DNA from: a virus
DNA: 37,873 nucleotides
Virus record (IMG/VR): IMGVR_UViG_3300042368_001293
Coordinates: 1-37,873 of that record
Strand: one strand, 5' to 3'
The notes beneath the pieces were generated by a model. It made no database searches. It was not told the origin of the DNA and saw only the letters and a program-made list of their open reading frames with translations. Below, piece after piece: positions 30,601 through 37,771 of this stretch. A program made the position numbers and the translations under genes. Numbering within the stretch: position 1 is the first letter of the stretch; the number at the start of each line of letters is the position of its first letter.

Positions 30601-30934
30601 CGGTTGAATATTCCACCTTGGCCGTGACCACGACCCAATCCGCGTCGTTCAATCCCACTCCATTGGCTCGAAAAACGGTCGGAGGAGGCGGAGAATTTCC
30701 ATCGGGGAACAATAGCCTGTGGTCGGGATTCACATTCTCCACCCAATCCGCCAAGGCGTGCTGGGTCGCGAGATACATGGTCCCCGGCCTGCGAAAGGCT
30801 CCACCGTAAATCTTCGGTATGAAGTTCTCCATGATCCGGCAGGAGAACGGGTGCTTGGCCTCGTCCACACGGGCGTCCATGAGCGGGGAAAGTTCCCCCG
30901 CGTTGAAGCTGTTTCGATGGACGTGGATGCTCAT
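27662..30934 (-). CDS. Tail nozzle protein (T7 gp12-like tail tubular protein B) with repeat insertion
   Basis: A 1,090-residue protein; T7 gp12 has about 794. The N-terminus (HVHRNSFNAGELSPLMDARVDEAKHPFSCRIMENFIPKIYGGAFRRPGT) is the conserved start of gp12-like nozzles, which form the lower tail tube and the gate closing it. The body after about residue 370 has the expected features (YILAFGDGYVRIY; PRAVCFHEQRLWFGGT; LVIFTQSEEWT; WLVVNRGG). Residues about 112-365 hold an insertion of four to five imperfect copies, roughly 50 residues each, with TSA.N.SQGF..NSVWV......VY.C......ATWVLSTA. ATG at 30934 is preferred: it forms a TGATG overlap with the upstream stop, and 54 codons of His/Arg-rich extension are a shadow. 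Confidence 0.9.
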   Translation of the reverse strand: MSIHVHRNSFNAGELSPLMDARVDEAKHPFSCRIMENFIPKIYGGAFRRPGTMYLATQHALADWVENVNPDHRLLFPDGNSPPPPTVFRANGVGLNDADWVVVTAKVEYSTASNPTSAANTTQGFSSGSVWVNLSTGAVYTCSSADGSTATWVLSTAQHNKTSTTFPIPSDDSGDGYQVGSLWFSMGNFYSANSLYLEDDGKTVYKVTSSSPWTWTLVTVQNKLDGNGPPTSADNNSQGFVVNSVWVDEPGRAVYVCTASSANSATWVLSTAKNNLDGITIPTSSNNSSQGYTSAGAYTSESYWVRNNRKLWKRNSTNSGILVWTDVTGTSNLTATRPPSGADIGHPIGDFWVWEDEDRAWELTSLTNQEPIRLFDFNVSATTRYILAFGDGYVRIYNDDGTPFIDQVNSPNNLPLQLATPYLADDLFEVQIAQLGNLAYFAHPKYPPQKLERSFRAGFNANTFQWSRVNWSFPAFRDTNNSGVTAAPSATSGSSINISFTADPFVETLQYNKYTGARIMLSQRRAASHVKQALGSTASSSAVNILGAYQVFTYGTFTGTLRVQAKDKAGAWTTLRSFEFTAETGGRQIVFSSATQEATDLRLDVTHTSTPSGASPVAYLEAGDSRRVGYARISDGIGFNESLPVVDCAVQLPFDSTAATTEWAIEAWAEYAGWPRAVCFHEQRLWFGGTELQPNTIWASATGDYENFRRGAFDNDALAFTLAAQEGSAIQSLVSHSNLVIFTQSEEWTAATSQQTAITPSNIFVRRQSRFGSTHRQAFVAANNLLFLQRGARKLRQFSYGQGGEGVASDLTLLAEHITRSGIRQMAFQQQPDPIIWAVRNDGVLLSLTYEPDQSVIAWARHTSGTGLVESVAVIYGDEGDADQVWLVVNRGGTRLIERFDPDHFAKLDEDNADELVYVDSAVLVSGSPSTTISGLSHLNGSTVAILADAGVEESKVVSSGQVSIGTAASVRIAGIPYVSRLQPSKIEVGMGNGTAQGRRFVAKRATLNLWKTFGAQYADDPSATDSKWFEVLGRSTETNSGEAEPLYTGMVDITNLGAHKTSIDFTLRQTLPLPCNILAVIPKIEVLGT

Positions 30935-33210
30935 CAGGTCTTGATGATGTAGTTGAGGATGATGGTGGGCTGGAGTGATGACGCGCCTCCGGTTGGAGTC
31001 GTGACGGAGGTGACGCGAGTCGCGCCGCCGCCAGTGGTTGTGGTGTTTGCCGACGAGCGCGTGATCGAGTGCGAGTGAGTTTCTACCCCGCCCCAATTCC
31101 CAAGAATGTCACCATCGAGAGATGCGGCCGTGAGTCGCCCAGCGTCCCCTCCGCCCGTGCCGACGGAGTTGTCCATGTTGTCGCGCCCCGCGACCACGCG
31201 ACCACGAAGGTCGGGGAGGGTGAAGGACGACGCATCGACGGACCCATAGGTCGTGCCGATGGCGGTGAAGAGGTCGGCATAGGTCGTGCGCGAAACGGAC
31301 GACCCGTCGCACCAGAGCCACCCGGCAGGAAGTGCCATTCCGGCATAGGGGGTCACCATCCCGGTGAGGATTCCGAATCCATCGTTTCCTCGCTTTGATA
31401 CGGTGAACCCATGCGCGGCGTTGATTGAGCCGAACGACCCCTGGATATTTTTCGCACTGACTTCAATTGCCCCGGTGCCTGTGTCAAATGTTGATACCAC
31501 CTCAAACGAGATGTGGGTCGTTGCCGAACTGGCGTTGACGTAGTCGCCCGCTGCCAACTTGATTGCGGGTATGAACGTGGCACTGTTGAAAAAAATGTTG
31601 AAGCTTATTCCTGGTGCCGGACTCCCAGATGATACGGAAAAAATCGTCCCGAACGGATTCGTGTTCCCGTCCGTTGTTCTGGTCAGTTGAATACCAGAAG
31701 ATGGGCCTTGAACTCCCGCCGGACCCGCATTCCCCTGCTGTCCTTGCGCTCCGACTTCCCCCTTGTCCCCCGTCCGGCTGAAACCCACTTCAAGGACATC
31801 CCCGGCGTTGATCGTGCCGACGCTGGACACTGGCGTCACCGAGACAATCCTGCCTCCGGTGATGCTCGTCGTCGCCCCGGTGATGTTGAAGAGGCGTTGC
31901 ACTCCGGGTTGATTTTTCTTGATGATGCGGATCTGCCCCCGAATGGCACTGCTGCTGTCATCGAACGAATCCAGCCATGCGGACTGGTCGATGAGATAGT
32001 CGTCGGTCGTGCTGAGTAGGATCGCGGTGATATTCGCGAAGGTTGCATTGTTGAAGATCAAGAACCGATTGAACGCAGTGGCAGTTGATGTGCCGCTTGA
32101 AAATTGATACTGCGCCCCGATGGGGCCGGGAGGTCCGCTCGGAAGCACGAAGTTTAGCTGTTGAGCTGGAGGGGCTCCACTGATGGTCACTCCGTAAGCG
32201 TTGGAGTCGTAGGACACCGCTGAAACATTTCCGACGTTTAGGGAATTCGCCGGACCCGCCGGTCCCTCAGGCCCGATCTGACCCTGGATTCCTTGAATCC
32301 CTTGCTGCCCTTGCGGTCCTTGCGGACCAGCCGGTCCTGCCGGTCCCTGCTGACCCTCGGCAATATTGAAGACCACACCTCCCCACCCGCCGCCGCCCTT
32401 CGGGCCGTAGATGTTGCCGCTGTTCGTGTCGAGCCAGAAGTCACCCTCCCCTCCATCTCCCGAGGAAGGCGCGCCTTCGCCTTGTAACCAAAGCGAGCCC
32501 ACCCCCGCCGGTCCTTGCGGTCCCACTGGTCCCGCCGGTCCTTGCGGTCCACCCGCTGGTCCTTGTGGTCCCACTGGTCCCGGAGGTCCGGGCGGGCCGA
32601 CGACCGTCCTGACGTGGTCGAAGTCGCCGTTCATGGGGCGGACATTCCGTCCAATGGCCCCGCGCTCAAGCGGGTCCGGCGTCCTCAAGCCTTGGTTGGC
32701 ATCGACCATGCGGGCTTCCTTGAGGCGGCGCTCTGAATGGCGGTCGAGGTTCTGCTTTCGGCCATCGCTGCCCGTGATCTGAACGCACGCCGCGGCGGCG
32801 AGACGGTGCGCCAACACGTCCGCGAAGAGGGCGTCCCATTGGCCCGGATCGGTGACCCTTGCCACATAGGTGATCTGGGCCGAGGAGGAATTGGTCACCA
32901 GCATCCCGCCTTCGACGGCGAAGGACGATTGACACGCCCCGGCCTCGACCATGTTGAAGGTTTCGAGGCGGAGGAAGTCTGCCGGGAGCGGGAACTGGTA
33001 TTGCCACCCGAAAGGCGGATCATCAGCGGCCCTCGACAGCTCGACCCGCTCGATGGCGAAGTCCCACGCGTGGGATCGCAGGAGCGAATCCCGGACCTGC
33101 TCGTAGTGGATTCCGAGCGCCCGAGCTGCCGCAGTCCCGTCGTCCAGTGACAGGATAGCCGGTTCCCCGAGGAGGGAGAGGGCTCGGTTGGCAATGTCGG
33201 TTTCGGTCAT
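30934..33210 (-). CDS. Tail adaptor (T7 gp11-like) fused to collagen-like stalk and tail-collar tip
   Basis: A 758-residue fusion. Residues 1-175 are a gp11-like head-tail adaptor ([18 protein letters not shown]....[23 protein letters not shown]...[16 protein letters not shown]), homologous to the start of the gene two places upstream. Residues about 204-237 and 286-321 are collagen-like Gly-X-Y repeats, followed by beta-rich segments and a third short Gly-X-Y run. Residues about 617-758 are a phage tail-collar type domain ([20 protein letters not shown]...[15 protein letters not shown]...ETHSHSI...), common at fibre tips. The adaptor part would sit in the ring under the portal, projecting a fibre from it. 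The start overlaps the upstream stop as ATGA and the nozzle follows by TGATG. Confidence 0.85.
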   Translation of the reverse strand: MTETDIANRALSLLGEPAILSLDDGTAAARALGIHYEQVRDSLLRSHAWDFAIERVELSRAADDPPFGWQYQFPLPADFLRLETFNMVEAGACQSSFAVEGGMLVTNSSSAQITYVARVTDPGQWDALFADVLAHRLAAAACVQITGSDGRKQNLDRHSERRLKEARMVDANQGLRTPDPLERGAIGRNVRPMNGDFDHVRTVVGPPGPPGPVGPQGPAGGPQGPAGPVGPQGPAGVGSLWLQGEGAPSSGDGGEGDFWLDTNSGNIYGPKGGGGWGGVVFNIAEGQQGPAGPAGPQGPQGQQGIQGIQGQIGPEGPAGPANSLNVGNVSAVSYDSNAYGVTISGAPPAQQLNFVLPSGPPGPIGAQYQFSSGTSTATAFNRFLIFNNATFANITAILLSTTDDYLIDQSAWLDSFDDSSSAIRGQIRIIKKNQPGVQRLFNITGATTSITGGRIVSVTPVSSVGTINAGDVLEVGFSRTGDKGEVGAQGQQGNAGPAGVQGPSSGIQLTRTTDGNTNPFGTIFSVSSGSPAPGISFNIFFNSATFIPAIKLAAGDYVNASSATTHISFEVVSTFDTGTGAIEVSAKNIQGSFGSINAAHGFTVSKRGNDGFGILTGMVTPYAGMALPAGWLWCDGSSVSRTTYADLFTAIGTTYGSVDASSFTLPDLRGRVVAGRDNMDNSVGTGGGDAGRLTAASLDGDILGNWGGVETHSHSITRSSANTTTTGGGATRVTSVTTPTGGASSLQPTIILNYIIKT
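32503..32600. repeat. Collagen-like (Gly-Pro-X) coding repeat
   Basis: Short 9-bp-type units (variants of GGTCCxxxT) encode the first collagen-like segment of the second adaptor-fibre protein. Such runs change length easily by slippage and recombination. Confidence 0.85.
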
Positions 33211-33626
33211 GCGGACATAGCTTCAATGCCTGCTCTCATCGTTGCCTTTGTCGCGGCGAAAGTCGCGATTTGATCAGAGGTAAAAGAGGATGGCGAATCG
33301 GCATATTCAATAAGCGCGATTGCCGCCGCGTCGTCGCCCTCGTCGAGAAGCCTTGAGGCTGCTTCGAATTTATCCCGGAATGGGCCACGGATGAAATCGG
33401 GAAGAGCCTTCCAATCAGCTCGGAGTTGCGCGAGCTTGGAGCGTCGAAGGCTAGCCTGTTGTTGCGCCGCCGCTAGCGATTCTTCTGTTGCTTCGCGATG
33501 CGCTTCGATTTCGGCCATGGATGGGACTGGCCCGCCATCCCCGGCGGTAATGTCATCTCCGAAAACTCGCCACCCACCTCGATTGGGCCATGCGAAAGAA
33601 AGAATATCGTGGGTTGTTGCTGTCAT
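33207..33626 (-). CDS. Protein between the two adaptor-fibre genes, possible fibre assembly factor
   Basis: A 139-residue protein. A short N-terminal part ([27 protein letters not shown]) is followed by a helical region ([62 protein letters not shown]) and a helical C-terminus. Small genes directly after a fibre gene often encode assembly chaperones, and the early-helix pattern resembles such proteins. No family can be named with certainty. It is coupled on both sides: TGATG with the first fibre gene and ATGA with the second. Confidence 0.65.
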   Translation of the reverse strand: MTATTHDILSFAWPNRGGWRVFGDDITAGDGGPVPSMAEIEAHREATEESLAAAQQQASLRRSKLAQLRADWKALPDFIRGPFRDKFEAASRLLDEGDDAAAIALIEYADSPSSFTSDQIATFAATKATMRAGIEAMSA

Positions 33627-36211
33627 CAGAATCGGAAAAGCTGAAGGGTAAAGCCCTGGTAGAGGGTAAAGGTGACGCCGTTAGTTTCGCCGCCCATGCG
33701 AAGTTGAACCGTTCCCGCGCTGGCACCATTGACCACGTGCAGGTGGATTGTCACAGGCAGGTACAGCGCGGTATTACCGCTCACCTCGACGAAGGCAGTG
33801 CTGAATGCAGTCGCTCCATCGCCCGAACGGAACGCGGTCTGCGTGATTCCGTGCGCGACGTTGTAAAGCACATAGGTCGGCGATGCTGGCCCCGTTATAT
33901 CATAACGGAATCCCGAGTTCGTCGTTTGCGTGCCCCACAATCCCGAAAAGATTGCGGTTACACGCTCGTTTGCCGCCAAGGAAAAGGACATTCCGGTGAC
34001 GTTCCCAAGCGTTCCGGTCGAGTCAGTATAGTTCGAGGTAATTACTCCGGTTTCGACGGGAACGGAATTCCAGGATGGATTTGCCGCTGCTCCATTCGTT
34101 CGAAGAAATTGGCCGGAGGTTCCAGCGCCCAGTCGCGTCCAGGTCGATGCACCGCGGTAGAGGATGTCCCCTTGGGCCGCACTGCCGACAAAGTCGAGGA
34201 TTTCCGAAAGCGTGCATTCCTCGGCATCGCCAGAGCCGCTGCTTTTGCGACCGATGACTCGTGAGGTCGCGGAGATGTTCTGGATCTTCGCATAGGTGAC
34301 CGCGTCGTTGTCGATGGTCCAAGTCGCCCCCGAAGCCGAGACGGTGATGTCGCCCTTGTCGCCGTCCGAAACCCCTCCCCCGGTCGGAGGAACCGTCCAC
34401 GTCCCATCCGCGTCGAGGTATTTTCCAGCCACCGCATCCCCGGCAGCAGGAGCGGGAACGAAACCCGCAGCACCACCCGAGCCGGAGTCTCCGGTGAAGG
34501 CCGAGTGAGTGTGGTTTCCTTCCGCGAACTGTCCCGCAGAGGTTCCGAAAGCGCCGGCCTCAAGCACTCCCGACGCGCCGGTCTTGATCGGCAGCCCGGA
34601 GGTCGAACCAATCGCGCCCGCGTTGGTGATGTTCCCATGAGCGTGCGAGGTTGGCGTGCGGGAGTCGGAAAGGCGCGAGTCGTTTGTGGCAATATAATCA
34701 GTCCCGGCAATAGCTTGAGCGACCGATCCGCTAGCCCCCTTGAGGATGCCGGAAATATCGGTGGACGTAGCAGTTGAAACTTGGTTCGGTCCCGCAGCAC
34801 CCGCCGGTCCCTGATTCCCCTGCACACCCTGATCCCCCTGCACACCTTGCAAACCCTGCTCGCCCTGCGCTCCCTGTGCGCCAGCAGATCCGCGAATGTC
34901 AACGGCACTTCCGATGGATGTCTCAAAGCCCGTTGACCCCACCCATACATTGATGTCAGGCTTTGCTCCCTGCCCGCCAATCCAATCGACGACTTTCAAA
35001 ACGCGCCTTTCAAGGTCGGACTCCACGGAAAAAACGGGAGTCCACCCATCTTCTCCTGCGTCACCCACCGGGCCAATCAGCGAGTCGAGCCACTCCTCTT
35101 CCGTTCCGACAAAACCGTTGGCAACCGCGACCTCGTATGCACTGTCCCCATCCGCTCCTGCTGGTCCGGCTGGTCCTGCTGGTCCGGCTGGTCCGGCTGG
35201 TCCTGTTTGGCCGGTGATCGAATTCCCCGATGGTCCCGACAACCCTTGCGGCCCGCGAATGTTGACCGCAGACGCGATGCTTGTCACGAACCCGCTCGCC
35301 CCCACCCATACATTGATGTCAGGCTTTGTTCCCTGCCCGCCGGTCCAATCAACGACTTTCAAAACGCGCCGCTCGACATCGGACTCCACAGCAAAAACTG
35401 GAGTCCATCCGTCTTCTCCCTGACTCCCGGACAATCCGTCAGGGATGAGGGTCGCGTCATTGATGCTGGAAACGATGCCATTTGCGCCAACATACCCGGT
35501 CGAAGGCTTGTCGCCACTCCCTCCGATCCAGTTGATGATCTGCAACACTTTGCCGTTGTTGTGGGAGACGGAGGCAAATACCGGCGACCATCCGTTGGTC
35601 CCGGCTGACCAAATCGGGCTCTGGAGGCAATCCCCCACGGTCCCGTAATGTCGCATCCTCACGCTTTCGAGCCCGTCGACGAGCTGGACGCGGCGCTCTC
35701 CGGCATCCACAAACGTCGCGCCTCTCATCCGTTGATCGGCCAGCACCTCCATGGCGTCCCGCTTCTCGGTCGAGGAGGTGACATCCAGGGCGATGGCCGA
35801 GGCGAGACGGAGGACCAGCACCTCGACAAAGAGCGGGTCGAAGAGGGTCGGGTCGGTCACCCGACGGACGTAGGTGATCTTGGCCTCCTCGACGTGGGCC
35901 AGCAGCTTTCCGGCCTCGATGGTGAAGTCGGCGGCGCACATGGCCGCCTGCACGCCGTTGAACGTGAGAACCCGCAGAAGGTCAGCGGGGAGCGGGTAGG
36001 AATACTCCCAGCCGAAGGGAGGAGCGGCCCCGGCGGTGAGCGTGGCCCTACCCATGGCGAAGTTCCACGGGTGAGAGCGCAGGAGCGAGTCGCGGACCAG
36101 TTCGATGTTCTCGCGGCAGGAAATCGCCGCAGGAGAGTTTTCGGCAATGTCCGTAATGCGGGGCTCCCCAAGCCGGGAGAGCGCCATGTTCGCGAGATCG
36201 GTGTTGGTCAT
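33626..36211 (-). CDS. Tail adaptor (T7 gp11-like) fused to repeat modules, collagen-like stalk and beta-rich tip
   Basis: An 861-residue fusion. Residues 1-175 are a gp11-like adaptor (TNTDLANMALSRLGEPRI...[20 protein letters not shown]...PFGWEYSYPLPADLLRV). Three modules of about 50 residues follow (207-255, 268-320, 388-440) with the common phage-fibre pattern GWTPVFAVESD.ERRVLKVVDW.GGQG.KP....VG..GF. Collagen-like runs lie at about 330-356 and 440-475, and between modules is the frequent fibre motif DSAYEVAVANGFVGTEEEWL. The C-terminal 140 residues are beta-rich, like a C1q/TNF-type or other trimeric receptor-binding tip. The ATG lies 12 nt after the tRNA 3' end and has no Shine-Dalgarno sequence. 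Confidence 0.87.
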   Translation of the reverse strand: MTNTDLANMALSRLGEPRITDIAENSPAAISCRENIELVRDSLLRSHPWNFAMGRATLTAGAAPPFGWEYSYPLPADLLRVLTFNGVQAAMCAADFTIEAGKLLAHVEEAKITYVRRVTDPTLFDPLFVEVLVLRLASAIALDVTSSTEKRDAMEVLADQRMRGATFVDAGERRVQLVDGLESVRMRHYGTVGDCLQSPIWSAGTNGWSPVFASVSHNNGKVLQIINWIGGSGDKPSTGYVGANGIVSSINDATLIPDGLSGSQGEDGWTPVFAVESDVERRVLKVVDWTGGQGTKPDINVWVGASGFVTSIASAVNIRGPQGLSGPSGNSITGQTGPAGPAGPAGPAGPAGADGDSAYEVAVANGFVGTEEEWLDSLIGPVGDAGEDGWTPVFSVESDLERRVLKVVDWIGGQGAKPDINVWVGSTGFETSIGSAVDIRGSAGAQGAQGEQGLQGVQGDQGVQGNQGPAGAAGPNQVSTATSTDISGILKGASGSVAQAIAGTDYIATNDSRLSDSRTPTSHAHGNITNAGAIGSTSGLPIKTGASGVLEAGAFGTSAGQFAEGNHTHSAFTGDSGSGGAAGFVPAPAAGDAVAGKYLDADGTWTVPPTGGGVSDGDKGDITVSASGATWTIDNDAVTYAKIQNISATSRVIGRKSSGSGDAEECTLSEILDFVGSAAQGDILYRGASTWTRLGAGTSGQFLRTNGAAANPSWNSVPVETGVITSNYTDSTGTLGNVTGMSFSLAANERVTAIFSGLWGTQTTNSGFRYDITGPASPTYVLYNVAHGITQTAFRSGDGATAFSTAFVEVSGNTALYLPVTIHLHVVNGASAGTVQLRMGGETNGVTFTLYQGFTLQLFRF
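34939..35056. repeat. Direct repeat within the first adaptor-fibre gene (copy nearer the fibre tip)
   Basis: About 118 bp that recur, with roughly ten to fifteen differences by eye, at 35302-35419, exactly 363 bp (121 codons) away. They encode the third and second GWTPVF modules. The high similarity suggests a recent duplication or gene conversion. Confidence 0.8.
35155..35210. repeat. Collagen-like (Gly-Pro-Ala) coding repeat
   Basis: Six or more 9-bp units alternating GGTCCGGCT and GGTCCTGCT encode a Gly-Pro-Ala run between fibre modules. Slippage-prone. Confidence 0.85.
35302..35419. repeat. Direct repeat within the first adaptor-fibre gene (copy nearer the adaptor)
   Basis: Partner of the repeat at 34939-35056, 363 bp apart, in the same orientation. 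It encodes the second GWTPVF module. A recombination event between the copies would delete one module and the collagen-like run while keeping the frame. Confidence 0.8.
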
Positions 36212-36223
36212 TGCCGGAAGGAT

Positions 36224-36294
36224 TGCGGGAGCAGGATTTGAACCCGCGCCGCCTGGTTATGAGCCAGGTATCCTGCCAGGCTAGACGATCCCGC
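36224..36294 (-). tRNA. tRNA with CAT anticodon (elongator Met, or Ile2 if modified)
   Basis: A 71-nt cloverleaf read leftward. The acceptor starts GCGGGAT and ends CTCCCGC plus discriminator A (36224), with the seventh pair T/C mismatched. The anticodon arm is CCTGG-CTCATAA-CCAGG, with CAT. The T arm is CGGGT-TCAAATC-like and pairs with ATCCTG. CCA is not encoded. It is not an initiator: pair 1-72 is G-C and the anticodon stem lacks the GGG/CCC run. It lies between the head and tail genes, 12 nt before the adaptor-fibre ATG. Confidence 0.85.
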
Positions 36295-36309
36295 GGTTGA
36301 AAGGAGAAA

Positions 36310-36341
36310 GCCCCAGGCCGGTGGTCGTTCCGGCCTGGGGC
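36310..36341 (-). terminator. Strong hairpin, probable intrinsic terminator after the head genes
   Basis: A perfect 12-bp stem (GCCCCAGGCCGG with CCGGCCTGGGGC, 8-nt loop), read leftward and followed by TTTCTCCTTT. The U-run is interrupted, so termination may be partial. It lies just after the second head gene and before the tRNA, much as T7's main late terminator follows its capsid gene, and would reduce tail-gene relative to capsid transcripts. Confidence 0.7.
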
Positions 36342-36351
36342 GTGAGGTGGG

Positions 36352-36825
36352 TCAGACCGTCTCGTCGGTCGAGAAGGCCAGATACAGCTCGACCGTGTCG
36401 GTGGCGGTGAGCGCGGAAGCTGCGGTGATGAGCAACCGGAGGTAGTCGGTTGCTTCAAAGTCCGCTCCCGTTGCGGCTCCGGCCTTTCGAGTGAACGCAA
36501 CAGCAGTCTCATCCACTGAGATTGCTGCCGTCCCGGTGATGTCGGTCGCGGTTCCGGCAGCATTGACCTTTTGGACCTTGAACGTCCCGCCAACGGTTCC
36601 AGCCGTGCCGACGATGCGGCAAAGCTCGGGAATGATCCGCCCGCCGCAACCCAGGTTGCCAAGGGTGATCGTGTCGTTGACAGCGTCCGAATCACCGGTG
36701 AGGGTGATCGTCCCAAAGGAAGCGATCCGCAGCGGAGCTTGCAACGCCCGGTAGGACGGAGAGACGTTTCGCTTGTAGGTGCTTTCGAGTTGAGCGGTGC
36801 GCTCGGCAGTGTCTAGGTTAGCCAT
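36352..36825 (-). CDS. Small virion protein after the capsid gene, possible head decoration protein
   Basis: A 157-residue protein, beta-rich and very low in charge. After a basic N-terminus (MANLDTAERTAQLESTYKRN) come repeated Thr/Ala/Val/Gly strands (GTITLTGDSDAVNDTITLG..., GGTFKVQKVNAAGTATDITGTAAISV, ...TATDTVELYLAFS). Composition and size suit a structural decoration or head-fibre protein, and genes directly after the capsid gene often encode these. No family recognised. AAGGA lies about 10 nt before the ATG. Next downstream are the terminator and the tRNA. Confidence 0.7.
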   Translation of the reverse strand: MANLDTAERTAQLESTYKRNVSPSYRALQAPLRIASFGTITLTGDSDAVNDTITLGNLGCGGRIIPELCRIVGTAGTVGGTFKVQKVNAAGTATDITGTAAISVDETAVAFTRKAGAATGADFEATDYLRLLITAASALTATDTVELYLAFSTDETV

Positions 36826-36856
36826 AGAATTGGTGTCCTTTCAGCGTTGAGGTTGA

Positions 36857-37771
36857 TCAGTCGCGGTCACAAGGGATCATGACGACACCCTTCTCGAACC
36901 GGCGCATGAACCCGAGGGTCGCGTAGGCCGAGATCTGGAGGGCGTGCTGCTGGGTCGGCAGGACATCCATGTGGATTTCGAGCTTCTCGGGGGCCATGTA
37001 GATCCCACGCTTGGCCGAGTAGGCGAAGCACTGGTCGATGTTCCCGGTCGTGTTCACGATGCGGTTGGTGACGATGGGCGTGAAGCCGAAGAGCTTGGCG
37101 TCACGACCTTCCAGCCAGCGGGCGATCATGTTCGCCCACACGTCGTTTCCGGCGGCCTTGACGTAGCTGATCAAGTCCTGCTTCGCTTTCGGGTTGATGG
37201 CGAGGATCAGCTCCTCCTCCTCCGGGTAGATGTCGTTCTCCTCGAAGATCTGCATCGCCTTGACCAGCTTGTCCGGCGTCAGGCCGATGTTGGCGGCTGG
37301 CGAGGATCCGAGTTGCACGTTGACCTTCTGGTCCGCAGGCAGGTCGATGGCGGTGACGTAGGGCTCTTCACCCCCGTAGACCGTGGCATCGGCGGCCTTG
37401 CACACCTCGGTGTCGATGAGGCGGGCGTAGGCGGCCTTCATGGCCTGGATGGTCTCGGAGTCGGGGAGCGCGAGCTTGCCGAGGAACTCGGCGTCCCACT
37501 TGTCGAAGATCGCCTGGTCGTAGAACGGAACCTTGACGAGCTTGCGGGCGTGCAGTTCGGCCTCGGTCGGAGCGGACTGCTGGAGTCGCCCGGTGCGAGT
37601 CTTGAACGAACGCGGTTCGAGCGAGTTGTAGATGTTTTCCTTGCCCTCGAAGCCCTCAACCTTGATGCGGCTGGAGAACTTGGACAGGAGCTGCTGGACC
37701 TCATGTTCGAGGTTGTTAGTGAATTCGCGACGGAATTCTTCGGGGATACCGTGAGCAACGGAAAGTGCCAT
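36857..37771 (-). CDS. Major capsid protein
   Basis: A 304-residue protein of the podovirus capsid family with HK97-type fold. The N-terminal helical part (EEFRREFTNNLEHEVQQLLSKF) leads to an extended loop (SLEPRSFKTRTGRLQQSAPTEAE). The body has the usual conserved stretches (VPFYDQAIFDKWDAEFLGK; AMKAAYARLIDTEVCKA; LTPDKLVKAMQIFEENDI.....LILAINPKAKQDLI; GYMAPEKLEI-like YMAPEKLEIHMDVLP) and ends with ATLGFMRRFEKGVVMIPCD, the C-terminal pattern typical of these proteins. The ATG has no close Shine-Dalgarno sequence. The 102 bp upstream to the right edge (37772-37873) show no gene I can support; they probably contain the end or the downstream spacer of the scaffold gene. Confidence 0.88.
   Translation of the reverse strand: MALSVAHGIPEEFRREFTNNLEHEVQQLLSKFSSRIKVEGFEGKENIYNSLEPRSFKTRTGRLQQSAPTEAELHARKLVKVPFYDQAIFDKWDAEFLGKLALPDSETIQAMKAAYARLIDTEVCKAADATVYGGEEPYVTAIDLPADQKVNVQLGSSPAANIGLTPDKLVKAMQIFEENDIYPEEEELILAINPKAKQDLISYVKAAGNDVWANMIARWLEGRDAKLFGFTPIVTNRIVNTTGNIDQCFAYSAKRGIYMAPEKLEIHMDVLPTQQHALQISAYATLGFMRRFEKGVVMIPCDRD

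Noticed and set aside
35155-35210. CRISPR-like short repeats
   Set aside because: The units are 9-bp collagen-coding triplet repeats inside a fibre gene, without spacers. The run at 32503-32600 is the same kind of sequence.
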